Positions 15,281 to 23,193 of a stretch of 33,144 nt of DNA are shown piece by piece. This DNA comes from Komagataeibacter kakiaceti JCM 25156. GTDB lineage: Bacteria; Pseudomonadota; Alphaproteobacteria; Acetobacterales; Acetobacteraceae. Under the pieces are notes generated by a model. That model made no database searches, was not told where the DNA came from, and worked only from the letters and a program-made list of their open reading frames with translations. The position numbers and the translations under genes are program-made. The stretch is taken from NCBI RefSeq assembly GCF_000613305.1, contig NZ_BAIO01000007.1:1-33144 (forward strand). Direction: 5' to 3'. Position 1 is the stretch's first letter. The number at the start of each line of letters is the position of its first letter.

Positions 15281-16681
15281 TTATGACGACAACGTTTTCC
15301 TGTGAAGCGCTGACGGCAGCTGGAGCGTTGCCACCAACAACAGGGCATGAAACATGCAGAGCAGGCCGAATGTTTCGGTGAATGCGCCTGAAATGGCATG
15401 GGGAATGGCGGCGGTCGGCAGTTGCCATCCAAGAAACGTGGCGCAGAGCGTTGTTATGGTTGGCCCACCAATCCGCTGCACGATGTTCAGCGCGGTCGTC
15501 GCCATAGGAATGTCCGGCCGTGCAACGGACGCATAACCCGCGCTCATAGCAGGAATCCCGACTGTGCCGATGCCGGCCCCACGCAGAAACAGGGCAATGC
15601 CCAATATGCCAACATTCAGGCCGGTATAAGCAAGGACAGCGAGTAGCAGCGAGCCGACACAGGCGCAGAGTGCGCCACAACTGGTCAACCTGCGGATACC
15701 AAAGCGGTCCGTAAGATGTCCCATCAGGGGATAGGTACACATCATCCCCAGCCCCAGCGGCAGCATGAACAGGCCAGTCCGGTCGGATGAGACGCCACAG
15801 GCATGAATGAGCCATACCGGTAGCAGCATCTGTCCGGCAAACGTCACCCCATTCAACAGGAACATGGTCGTCGCGGCCGCTGAAAACGCAGGCGTGTGAA
15901 ACAGCCTGAGATCAATCAGCGCGCTGTCACCTTTCCGTTGCGCCCAACGGAAGTACGCAACAAACAGCAGCAGAGCACCGCACAGGACTATTTGCCCGAG
16001 AAGCTGGCCCGCATGATCGGTTCCATAAAGAAGAAAACTCAGCGCGGGCGCTAGCAAGGCCAGCCCCGTCATATCAAGCGAGCGGGGTCGCACCTCAGCC
16101 CGATCGTCAGGCAGAAACAGGACGGCAAGTACGAGCGCCAGCAGACCAAATGGCAGGTTGAGAAGAAAGATCCACCGCCAGGACGCCACCGACAGGATCG
16201 CGCCCGCGACGACCGGCCCGAGAAGCGGGGCAAGCAGGACCGGCATGGTGACGGCACTGGCCACTTTTGGCAAATGGCTGCCCGCTGCGCGGGCAACCAT
16301 CATCTGCGCCATAGGTGCAAGCAATCCCCCCGCCATCCCTTGCAAGAGGCGGAATGTGATGAGTGACGAAGCGGACCATGCCAGGGCACAGAGACCTGAA
16401 GTAATCGTAAAAGCACCGAAACACCCCACATAAACCGCCCTGCCGCCAATACGGCCCACAAGCCAGCCACTCAACGGCAGTGTCAGGGCAAGTGCCAACA
16501 GATAGCCGCTCACCACCCATTGGATGACCGAAAATGGTGCGTGCAGTGTCGTGACGAGATCCGGTAGCGAGACATTCACGATCGTCGCATCCAGTTGCGA
16601 CATGAAAGACCCGATCGCCGCGACACTGACGATTTTCCAGATGCCCGCCGGAAGTCGGGCGGGCTCTTGCGATTGCGGCAA
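15281..16681 (-). CDS. MFS drug exporter, DHA2 (EmrB/QacA-like) family
   Basis: About 466 residues with many membrane helices. The N-terminus has the family motif SFMSQLDATIVNVSLPDL, followed by VVSGYLLALALTLPLSGWLVGRIGGR (motif A), RLLQGMAGGLLAPMAQMMV, and the antiporter motif C region LLAPLLGPVVAGAIL. It ends as expected for a drug/proton antiporter with 14-helix architecture. The first start in frame is a TTG at 16679-16681 with no good ribosome-binding site, so the true start is uncertain. It lies 57 bases after the YecD-like hydrolase on the same strand and both are divergent from tetR, which suggests TetR controls export and hydrolase together. The substrate is unknown. Confidence 0.9.
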   Translation of the reverse strand: MPQSQEPARLPAGIWKIVSVAAIGSFMSQLDATIVNVSLPDLVTTLHAPFSVIQWVVSGYLLALALTLPLSGWLVGRIGGRAVYVGCFGAFTITSGLCALAWSASSLITFRLLQGMAGGLLAPMAQMMVARAAGSHLPKVASAVTMPVLLAPLLGPVVAGAILSVASWRWIFLLNLPFGLLALVLAVLFLPDDRAEVRPRSLDMTGLALLAPALSFLLYGTDHAGQLLGQIVLCGALLLFVAYFRWAQRKGDSALIDLRLFHTPAFSAAATTMFLLNGVTFAGQMLLPVWLIHACGVSSDRTGLFMLPLGLGMMCTYPLMGHLTDRFGIRRLTSCGALCACVGSLLLAVLAYTGLNVGILGIALFLRGAGIGTVGIPAMSAGYASVARPDIPMATTALNIVQRIGGPTITTLCATFLGWQLPTAAIPHAISGAFTETFGLLCMFHALLLVATLQLPSALHRKTLSS

Positions 16682-16738
16682 AGCTGTTGCTTTCAGATTT
16701 ATGTCACGGCGTTGAAGGGCTGCGGGCCGCTATTTTGC

Positions 16739-17308
16739 TCAGGGCTCCAGAGTGATGGCGTCACTGGTCGTAACGCGGCCGAGCATCGGGAAAACATGGT
16801 CACAGGCAAAACGCTGCATTTCTTCGGCGAAAGTGGATGTCAGATCTTCCGCGATCACCACGCCATAACCGTGCTCATGTGCAGCGCGGGCTGTGGACTC
16901 GACACCCATATTCGTTGCGATGCCACCCAGCACGATCGTCGTGATTCCGCGCCGCCGAAGCTGAAGATCCAGGTCGGTTCCATAGAAGGCACCCCACTGT
17001 TTCTTTGTGACTAGCAGGTCTGTCGGCTCGGCCAGCCCCTCGACCAGTTCGGTCCAGTCAGGGGTAAATCCACCCGGAGGCGGCGCAAAAGGACGATCGA
17101 CCTCGGTATGCACGGCGTCGGCGAAATCGGGAGCAAAGGCGACATTGACCAGAATGACGGGCGAACCTGCGGCCCGAAACCGGGATGCAAGCTTTTTGGA
17201 GCGTTCGACAACCGCCTCTCCCGTGAAAGGAGCCAGCGTCCGATCGACAATACCTTTCTGGAGATCAATCAGGATCAGGGCGGTCCGGGGCGCTGAAAGA
17301 GAAATCAT
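16739..17308 (-). CDS. Isochorismatase-family hydrolase, YecD-like (catalytic Cys replaced)
   Basis: A 189-residue protein of the cysteine-hydrolase fold. The catalytic Asp is present in [11 protein letters not shown] and the catalytic Lys in [14 protein letters not shown]. The usual nucleophile position in [16 protein letters not shown] is Gly, not Cys. The same substitution is found in E. coli YecD, whose layout ([20 protein letters not shown] and GVESTAR) this protein closely follows. It is therefore a member of the Cys-less branch and may not act as a normal amidase. The start MISLSAPRT at 17306-17308 has an AGGGAAG site 8 bases upstream. Together with the MFS gene it forms a unit divergent from tetR. 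Confidence 0.88.
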   Translation of the reverse strand: [189 protein letters not shown]

Positions 17309-17375
17309 GACGGTTCTTCCCTGCTGGTTCATGCGGGTCGGATCTGTTGTCCGGGTAGCGCGGAACTGGCAAAAA

Positions 17376-17404
17376 TTGAGGAGACACTCAAACAGGGGTA
17401 TATT
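17376..17404 (+). promoter_or_regulatory. Candidate sigma-70-type promoter of tetR
   Basis: TTGAGG (17376-17381) and TATATT (17399-17404) are 17 bases apart. Transcription would start near 17411, right at the ATG 17410, so the message would be leaderless or nearly so. Confidence 0.45.
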
Positions 17405-17421
17405 TGAGTATGGACTCAAAT
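17402..17421. promoter_or_regulatory. TetR operator candidate overlapping the tetR start codon
   Basis: ATTTGAGT (17402-17409) and ACTCAAAT (17414-17421) form a perfect 20-base palindrome with a 4-base centre that contains the ATG of tetR. A further half-site, ACTCAAA, lies at 17386-17392. It covers the likely -10 region, and it is placed to repress both divergent genes. Confidence 0.7.
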
Positions 17422-18068
17422 ACGTCAAGTGAGAAACGGGGGACACTTCAGCCACGCCGCGCAGTCGGGCGGCAGCGGGTGGCAGAGCTGCTTGCGGCTG
17501 CGTCCGATCTCATGGCGGAACATGGGTACGAAGCCACCACAATGGCGGAGATCGCCAGCAGGGCCGGCGCGAAGATCGGTTCGCTCTACCGTTTCTTCCC
17601 CAACAAGGAGGCCGTCGGGGAAGCACTCTTGCAGCAACACATGGCGATCGTGCATGACGAATATGAAGCGCTGGCAAGGCGCGCAGCGGATCTTTCGCCT
17701 GAACAACTGGCTGACATCCTGATTGACCTGCTGGCGGTGCTTTATCCGCGTGTAAAATCCCTTCCGGCGCTGATGGAAGCGCATACTGACCGGCCGGAAA
17801 TCCGTGACCGATCACGCCAGCAGCTTTGGCCGGTATTTCGGCCGCCCTGCGGGTGTGCGCGCCCGGACTGGACGAACAGACGGCCGGCGATATTGCGGCG
17901 GTTGTCCTGAACAATATGAAGGTCATGCTGGGCATGACCCTGAAGGACGCTCCGACGACACCTGGTGCTCCGGATGAACTGCGCCGCATGAACAGGCTCT
18001 ATCTTTGCGCACGTCTCACACCCTGCCGGGGGACAAGGGCGGGCCAGGTTTCCGGGGACAGTTATTGA
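17410..18068 (+). pseudogene. TetR-family regulator, one frame break in the ligand domain
   Basis: The N-terminal DNA-binding domain is textbook TetR: RVAELLAAASDLMAEHGYEATTMAEIASRAGAKIGSLYRFFPNKEAVGEALL (about residues 22-75). The ligand domain continues to DRSRQQL near 17824. As sequenced the frame then runs into an unrelated tail stopping at 17910. Adding one base there restores AGISAALRVCAPGLDEQTAGDIAAVVLNNMKVMLGMTLKD and a stop at 18066-18068, the expected length for the family. ATG 17410 is the start; a TTG two codons earlier is unlikely. It is divergent from the hydrolase-MFS pair and probably represses it, with the inducer being the exported compound. Confidence 0.85.
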
Positions 18069-18548
18069 TTCGCTGGAACAATACGGGCCGGAGAATACCT
18101 GTCAGCGAAAATCGACTCCTTACCTGACGATGTATCGACGGCAGATGTTGAAACCGCATGTCGACAATTCTGCTGCTCTGACTGCGGACTGCAGAGGAGA
18201 AAACTGACACCAGACATTTGGTCCGCTCATGTCAGCTTTGGGGGTGAACAGAAGGTCGGTTATTGGGAAGGGATGACCGAAACCAGCCATTTGCAGCGTT
18301 CACGCTCATGACAACTCACGACCAAGCCCGGTTATTCATTTCAACTCCGAGAACCGTCCGGTCGAAATGGAAGTTACCGACTGTCCTGTGACATCATCAC
18401 CTCGGCCATATCTGCGACTTAAAGACTGTCATTTTTCGAGGTATCAAAATATTCCGGTATCCATACAATGGATCAGTCCGCTACAACCCTTATAGGGGCT
18501 TGGTTCGCACGACGATCAGGATTCCTTGCTTGTGTAGAAAGGGAATGA
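18069..18548. other. 480-bp intergenic region
   Basis: I see no gene, strong hairpin or repeat here. It separates tetR from the PLD-like nuclease gene and should contain the promoter of the latter. Confidence 0.5.
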
Positions 18549-19778
18549 ATGCTCGTCGCGAACACGGGAAAGACCGATCACTCAGTATTTATCCCGGACA
18601 TCATCAAAAATGCCGACGAGATTTTCATCGCGGTGGCGTTCCTGAAGCGCGCAGGCGCTGATCTCATTGCACCGCTGCTAGAAAAGCGCCTCGCAATGGG
18701 CGCGAACGTCGAACTCTTTATCGGGACAGACTTCTTCCTTACGGATCCAGCCGCGCTCGAAAGCTTCTTGGCGTTGAAAGACCGTCACCGGGCCTGCAAG
18801 ATTCGTGTCGCCGACCGTGCGGCCGCGACTTTTCACCCAAAGGCGTATATGTCGCGACGGGGCAACCAGTATCGTAGCCTGATCGGCTCGGCGAACCTTA
18901 CGGGCGGTGCGCTCAGCACCAACGAGGAGCTTTCGCTGTGTGTGGACCATAGCGTCGATAACCCGCTCACAACCCAGTTGATAGCCACCTTTGATCGCTA
19001 CAGACAATCACCGCGATTCCAAGAGTTGGACTCTCTTGTCCTTGAGCAATATGCTTCCCGTCACGCAATCGATGCGCGTGAGCGTAAAAAGTATGAAAAA
19101 GCGAGGGACAACGCACTCCCGTCCGCATTCGATCTCCGCGTCATCGAGAATTGGTACCGGCTCTATCGAGCGGATGCTAAGGCGATGTCAGACCTCAGGG
19201 AACGCAAGCAACGGCGCGTCGACGCGCTTCGCGTTCAGACTGCCATCGCTGCCCTTGCAGGGACCCCGCTCAACGCAACGACGAAAGCGACATTCCAAGC
19301 GCACTTCCGCGACCTTATGACCAGCAATGGCGGCCGGCACCTCTGGGGTTCTGGCGATATCCACCGGCGCGGCAGCGAGGCCCTCGACCACCCGAAGGAG
19401 GTCATCGACTTATTCGCCCTCGGTCGATCAGCAGCCACCATGCCGGCGCGCGATGGCTATGACGCCATGCGCAAGGCAGGGGAACCAATCCCAGGGGTCG
19501 GCCTCAACATGGCAACCGAGATCCTCTGTACCTTCGCACCCGACCACTATGCGGTCTATAACGGGAACACCGTGGGCGCGCTGAACGCACTCGGCATCAC
19601 AGCCCCGACGCACCCAAATTTCAGGGCCATCTCCCCGCCACGATACGAGAAGCTCTGCGCTACAATACACGCGCTCGGCAGACGGATTGGGGGAGCAAAT
19701 TTCTCCGAGACCGATGCCTTTCTGAACTGGATCTATTGGAAAGTGAAAGACGGTCGCGGGCATAAAGAGAGCGCTTGA
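18549..19778 (+). CDS. Phospholipase D-like nuclease with extra C-terminal domain
   Basis: A 409-residue protein. Residues 1-165 are a single PLD-like domain: IFIAVAFLKRAGADLI, VELFIGTDFFLTDP, the catalytic H96-x-K98 in FHPKAYMS, and GSANLTGGALSTNEEL (about 113-128) with the Asn and Glu that complete a one-motif PLD site. This form dimerises in restriction enzymes of the BfiI type and in defence-linked nucleases. Residues 200-240 are charged and helical. The C-terminal 170 residues include IPGVGLNMATEILCTFAPDHYAVYNGNTVGALNALG, which looks like a helix-hairpin-helix segment; I do not recognise the family. An AAAGGGA ribosome-binding site lies 5 bases before the ATG. A DNA-cleaving defence role is inferred; no partner methylase is beside it. 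Confidence 0.75.
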   Translation: MLVANTGKTDHSVFIPDIIKNADEIFIAVAFLKRAGADLIAPLLEKRLAMGANVELFIGTDFFLTDPAALESFLALKDRHRACKIRVADRAAATFHPKAYMSRRGNQYRSLIGSANLTGGALSTNEELSLCVDHSVDNPLTTQLIATFDRYRQSPRFQELDSLVLEQYASRHAIDARERKKYEKARDNALPSAFDLRVIENWYRLYRADAKAMSDLRERKQRRVDALRVQTAIAALAGTPLNATTKATFQAHFRDLMTSNGGRHLWGSGDIHRRGSEALDHPKEVIDLFALGRSAATMPARDGYDAMRKAGEPIPGVGLNMATEILCTFAPDHYAVYNGNTVGALNALGITAPTHPNFRAISPPRYEKLCATIHALGRRIGGANFSETDAFLNWIYWKVKDGRGHKESA

Positions 19779-19850
19779 ACGTAGCCGCTGGTCACGACCA
19801 GCACAGCATAATCGTGTATTTCTCAGTAGAACTCTGTCTGTGTCCGGTTC

Positions 19851-19890
19851 CTGAACTCCACTCAGTCGCTATGCACTGAGTGGAGTTCAG
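19851..19890. repeat. Perfect 16-bp hairpin with 8-base loop
   Basis: CTGAACTCCACTCAGT (19851-19866) is exactly inverted at 19875-19890. The loop CGCTATGC occurs again directly after the stem as CCGCTATGCGG (19892-19902). There is no T-run. The 13-mer GTCCGCTATGCGG at 19890-19902 recurs exactly at 23162-23174. Confidence 0.8.
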
Positions 19891-19934
19891 TCCGCTATGC
19901 GGAAGGTTAAATAGAAGCCCCTTGAAGGCGACTG

Positions 19935-19972
19935 CCGCCGGTCTGCTTCAAATTCATTGAACAGACCGGCGG
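19935..19972. terminator. Hairpin, probable bidirectional terminator
   Basis: CCGCCGGTCTG (19935-19945) pairs with CAGACCGGCGG (19962-19972). After one unpaired base an inner TTCAA/TTGAA stem closes a 5-base loop. Placement between convergent genes suits termination of both. Confidence 0.6.
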
Positions 19973-20098
19973 TTAAGTGGGGAGAAACAGAACGTCGGGT
20001 TCTGAAGCGATAGGAGCAGATTCCAGACATCTAAATCCGGCTAATTCCGTTGTTGGAATCGTCCCGGATATATCGATGCACATACGTGTATCTTGTTT

Positions 20099-20539
20099 TT
20101 ATCTTGACCAGGCCATTCGTAATCCGTCACGAAAATTCATACCAAGAAGCGCGAGATTGATTGACCCTGCCAGCAGTTCGAGAAACTGGATGCTATAAAA
20201 AGGCCAGCCAAACTTTAATTCAGAAGCTCGCAGTGCCAGAAAAAACGCGCAGGGGACAAGAATACAGATGCCATTGAGTCCGATAACTCGCATGCGTTTG
20301 AGTTTTGTGAGCACCAGACCCCGAGGCGCTTTTCCCGCTATTTGATAACCAGACAGCCCGGTGAAAGCGAGACAAGGGACAAGAACAAGCAATCCCCAGA
20401 GGATAGTATGTTTAGTCGCGGCAATAGTCTGAATATTTCCAGATAGTTCGGAAACGATGGTGCTGACCATGAAACCGGCTATGCATAGAATGGCCAAACC
20501 TCCTAGCAGAGGATGGATACGGTAAAGAAGCCTTTGCAT
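20099..20539 (-). CDS. Hypothetical membrane protein, four predicted helices
   Basis: A 146-residue protein, very hydrophobic, with helices at about residues 12-30, 43-60, 85-105 and 115-135 joined by short charged loops (KAPRGLVLTKLKRMR, NFRDGLRMAW). An AAGGAC ribosome-binding site lies 8 bases before the ATG at 20537-20539. I do not recognise the family. It is divergent from a MarR regulator with 47 bases between the starts, so it is the most likely target of that regulator. Confidence 0.75.
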   Translation of the reverse strand: MQRLLYRIHPLLGGLAILCIAGFMVSTIVSELSGNIQTIAATKHTILWGLLVLVPCLAFTGLSGYQIAGKAPRGLVLTKLKRMRVIGLNGICILVPCAFFLALRASELKFGWPFYSIQFLELLAGSINLALLGMNFRDGLRMAWSR

Positions 20540-20586
20540 GGGATTGTCCTTGCAGAAATGGATCCGTGAGATTTATATAGCTAGCC

Positions 20587-21045
20587 ATGAATAAAGATAG
20601 CAAGCCATATAAATGGCAATCCCGTGAACAATCCCTTGGCTATATGGTCAACTGGGCGGCCCGGCTCTTCGCACGTGAGATGGACGATGCTTTGCGCCCT
20701 TTTGGTCTCACGTCCGGCCAATTGCCTGTGTTTTTTGCTCTTGCGGAAGGGAAGTCTCAACCGCAACGTGAACTGGTGCGCCTTGCTGCGGTAGAGCAAT
20801 CCACCATGGCCAAGACCCTCTCTCGTATGGAACGGGACGGGTTGATCCAGCGCAGTCCAGACCCAAATGATCGGCGCAGCACATTGATCTCGCTGACCTC
20901 TTCAGCGGCAAAAAAACTGCCGGACATTGCTGCTGCTGTCGCGTCAATCAATGCCAAAAGTCACCTTTATCTATCGGGAGAAGACAGTGAACTATTGCTT
21001 GATCTGCTTCGACGGGTCATCAGCGGTCTGGCAAACGATGAATAA
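20587..21045 (+). CDS. MarR-family transcriptional regulator
   Basis: A 152-residue winged-helix regulator. The recognition region is clear: LTSGQLPVFFALAEGKSQPQRELVRLAAVEQSTMAKTLSRMERDGLIQRSPDPNDRRSTLISLT, with the wing DPNDRR (about residues 96-101), and flanking N- and C-terminal dimerisation helices. The ATG at 20587-20589 has no good ribosome-binding site. The 47 bases shared with the divergent membrane-protein gene are A/T-rich and contain short palindromes such as TATAGCTA, a possible operator. MarR proteins usually repress a neighbouring transporter or detoxification gene and respond to small phenolic or oxidising compounds. Confidence 0.92.
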   Translation: MNKDSKPYKWQSREQSLGYMVNWAARLFAREMDDALRPFGLTSGQLPVFFALAEGKSQPQRELVRLAAVEQSTMAKTLSRMERDGLIQRSPDPNDRRSTLISLTSSAAKKLPDIAAAVASINAKSHLYLSGEDSELLLDLLRRVISGLANDE

Positions 21046-21292
21046 CCACTTGGCGGGGGAAGCCGTCCGGCCGATTCGGAGCGGCCAGACAATCTTTCCA
21101 GCCGTTCACTCGACGACGTATGACAGCCTGTGTGCGCCCATGGCGGTCGCTTTTGGCACCACTCTTCGCGCTCATTACCGGGCGTTCAAGGTCATCCTGC
21201 CGCCGAGAGGAATAGAAATCGGTCTGGGGACAAAGCCCAAGTGTAACCTTTCGAAAAAGTTTCATTCAGCGTTGACGAAACGAAATAATAAA

Positions 21293-21891
21293 TCAAGGAA
21301 CTAGTTCATCGATCGCTTGCACGACGGCATGGATATATTCCGAAGCCTGCCGCGCTTGATTTGGATCGCAGGCGCGAAGGATGCCAGTAGCTTCATCAAA
21401 ATCAGCATTGTGAACAATCATATCGCGGCGATACGCGATACTATTTAGTCTACGTTTTGCAGACTTATTTTCAACGCCAAGCTTAGCAGCGATCGCATTC
21501 CACTTGTGCTGTTCGTTCCAAACGAAAGCGAGCCCGTCGCTACGTCCTCAGCCTTCTGAAATGTTCGGAATTTCACAGCCAGCGAAATAATCTTTCTAAA
21601 CTCAAGAACCTGCTGCGCAGGCGTTACCGAGTGCAAAGCGAGAAGAGACGCCATAGGCACTGTTTCATTCAATAGCTTCTGGGATAGCGGGATGCTATTG
21701 GCAAAATGAAGCGTTCCCTTCTCGACGATCAATTCCGAGATGTAGAAGTCGAGCGCAGAAATTGACGCTACCCAAACAAATCTTAGGCTAAAGTCCGCCG
21801 CGTAACCAACTCCCTTAAGATGATTATAGATTTCGATTGCTTCCGCACATTGTTGAATGTGCTCTTCAAATCTGTCAAATGCGGCAGTCAT
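21293..21891 (-). CDS. HEPN-domain protein paired with a ParA-type ATPase (one-base frame break)
   Basis: From ATG 21889-21891 the protein reads MTAAFDRFEEHIQQCAEAIE and continues with FSLRFVWVASISALDFYISELIVEKG, a helical layout like the MAE_28990-type HEPN families. As sequenced, the frame changes near 21540 and stops at 21445. Adding one base there continues through DGLAFVWNEQHKWNAIAAKLG, then RLNSIAYRRDMIVHNADFDEATG, and stops at 21293-21295, giving about 199 residues. The segment RRDMIVH holds an Rx4H signature (R-D-M-I-V-H), the catalytic motif of HEPN ribonucleases, and it lies only in the restored frame. The start lies inside the 3' end of the ATPase gene (17-base overlap), so the two are co-translated. 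Toxin or effector role is inferred. Confidence 0.72.
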
Positions 21892-22960
21892 TGCTAGCAA
21901 GCATCTCTATCTTGGAAGCAATTGCTTCATAAATTACATCAAAAGATTCGATGTTTCTTATGGCCTTTTCTTTGACAACGCCCTGAATGTTGTCAGCCTT
22001 TAAAGCTGTGTCATCAAGTTTGAAAATTGGGAGATCAGCAAGATTTGCTGTGTGAATGAGACCCTGAAAATCTGGTATACGCGCCAAGGCATGCAAGCCC
22101 TTATTGTCGGCGGCGAGTTTGTCCTTCCACTCGTCAAAAGCTCGCTGATAGCACTCTGGCTTGGCCGTCATTCCCGCAGCTTGTAAAGTGGGTACCAATC
22201 GCTGCTCTACCTGCTCATCGATTTGCGCGATCCGCTCGTCAAATTTTCGGGCAGCTTTGCTGGCGTGTTTGTTGAACCTGGAATTCAGGGTACCAAGAAA
22301 AACTGGTCTTGAAGCATGAAGAGGATAGTCCGCGTCTTCAAACTTATGGAAGTTCGCGTCTTTCCAATTCATCCAGCGAACGAGATGATTGCCTAGTGTG
22401 CCCACAGCCATCAGCGAGAATGGATCCGGGTTCGTTGGGACAATAAAAGCGTCCGATGCGATGAAAAGGTTTTGATTAATTGCCCCTAGACCAGGATTGA
22501 GATCGATTAAAGTGTAATCAATCTCATGTTGGGCTTCAATCATGCCAATAAATGCTTGGAGTGCACCGGGCAAATTCTTCATCACTGACAAGGTGCCGCC
22601 TGTCTCTTGCGCGAGACTGATTTGTCCTTCGTAAGCAGCGAGTTCAGCGTGCCCCGGTAAAACGAACAGGTTTGGATTATTGGCGGCGCTCGGACAATCG
22701 AATGGCTCTAAAGCTGATGGCTTTCCCTCTAGAACTGGCGAAACTCCGTCCTTTATGTTTTTGCTTTTTGTAGAATCGTCTTCGTAATATTTGTCGAATA
22801 CGTCAAAGCCCAATGCAAGTGCAGTCAGATTTACCTGCGAGTCACCATCCACCAACAGGACCTTATTTCCGTGTTCTGTCAGCTTCCAGCCTATATTATA
22901 CGCGGAGACGGTTTTCCCGGTCCCGCCTTTATGATTGAAAATGGCAATTCTCGTCGACAT
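21875..22960 (-). CDS. ParA/MinD-type (SIMIBI) ATPase of the HEPN pair
   Basis: A 361-residue protein. The deviant Walker A is IAIFNHKGGTGKTVSAYNIG (Lys 11, Gly-Gly-Thr-Gly, Lys 16). VLLVDGDSQVNLT (about 35-48) is the Walker A' and switch region, and YTLIDLNPGLG the Walker B. The fold continues with AFIVPTNPDPFSLMAVGTLGNHL and a helical insertion (HASKAARKFDERIAQIDEQVEQRL) that is not usual in plasmid ParA. No ParB gene is adjacent; the next gene is a HEPN protein overlapping its end. That context argues for a sensor or regulatory ATPase rather than a partition motor. The start MSTRIAIF at 22958-22960 begins at the domain, whereas the longer in-frame start adds an unrelated leader. The transposase gene lies upstream, so its promoter region may have been altered. 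Confidence 0.82.
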   Translation of the reverse strand: MSTRIAIFNHKGGTGKTVSAYNIGWKLTEHGNKVLLVDGDSQVNLTALALGFDVFDKYYEDDSTKSKNIKDGVSPVLEGKPSALEPFDCPSAANNPNLFVLPGHAELAAYEGQISLAQETGGTLSVMKNLPGALQAFIGMIEAQHEIDYTLIDLNPGLGAINQNLFIASDAFIVPTNPDPFSLMAVGTLGNHLVRWMNWKDANFHKFEDADYPLHASRPVFLGTLNSRFNKHASKAARKFDERIAQIDEQVEQRLVPTLQAAGMTAKPECYQRAFDEWKDKLAADNKGLHALARIPDFQGLIHTANLADLPIFKLDDTALKADNIQGVVKEKAIRNIESFDVIYEAIASKIEMLASNDCRI

Positions 22961-23193
22961 TGGACCCCCAAAAGCTAATTTCTCTATCGGTAGCGAGCGT
23001 ATCCTAGGAATGGACACGGCGAAAGCCATGGACGGCCAGCTTTCGCTGGCATCCGTCCGCTAGGTTTTGCGACATGGAAGGACAGCTATATCGTGGCGAT
23101 TGCTCGGAACCGGTCAGTCGACAATCGGCCCAACTTGGTCGCGAGAGATCGTGCTGCTCATGTCCGCTATGCGGCGGCTCTTCGAGGGCACGT
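22961..23193. other. Region between the ParA-type gene and the IS transposase
   Basis: About 230 bases without a gene. It holds the second copy of the 39-base repeat (23127-23165) and the shared 13-mer (23162-23174). The left end of the insertion sequence should lie here, but I could not find an inverted match to its right flank. Confidence 0.45.
23127..23165 (+). repeat. 39-base dispersed repeat, copy 2
   Basis: Agrees with 14313-14351 at 34 of 39 positions, same orientation. It ends in TCGTGCTGCTCATGTCC and runs directly into CGCTATGCGG, which is also found after the hairpin at 19851-19890. Confidence 0.5.

Larger units (their letters stand above)
19779..20098. other. 320-bp convergent intergenic region with two strong hairpins
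   Basis: Lies between the convergent PLD and membrane-protein genes. It carries the hairpins at 19851-19890 and 19935-19972 and no credible gene. Confidence 0.6.

Noticed and set aside
18200..18330. Segment resembling common IS-associated flanking sequence (CTCATGTCAGCTTTGGGGG)
   Set aside because: Only a loose resemblance to the 39-base repeats; no inverted repeats or transposase remains were found.
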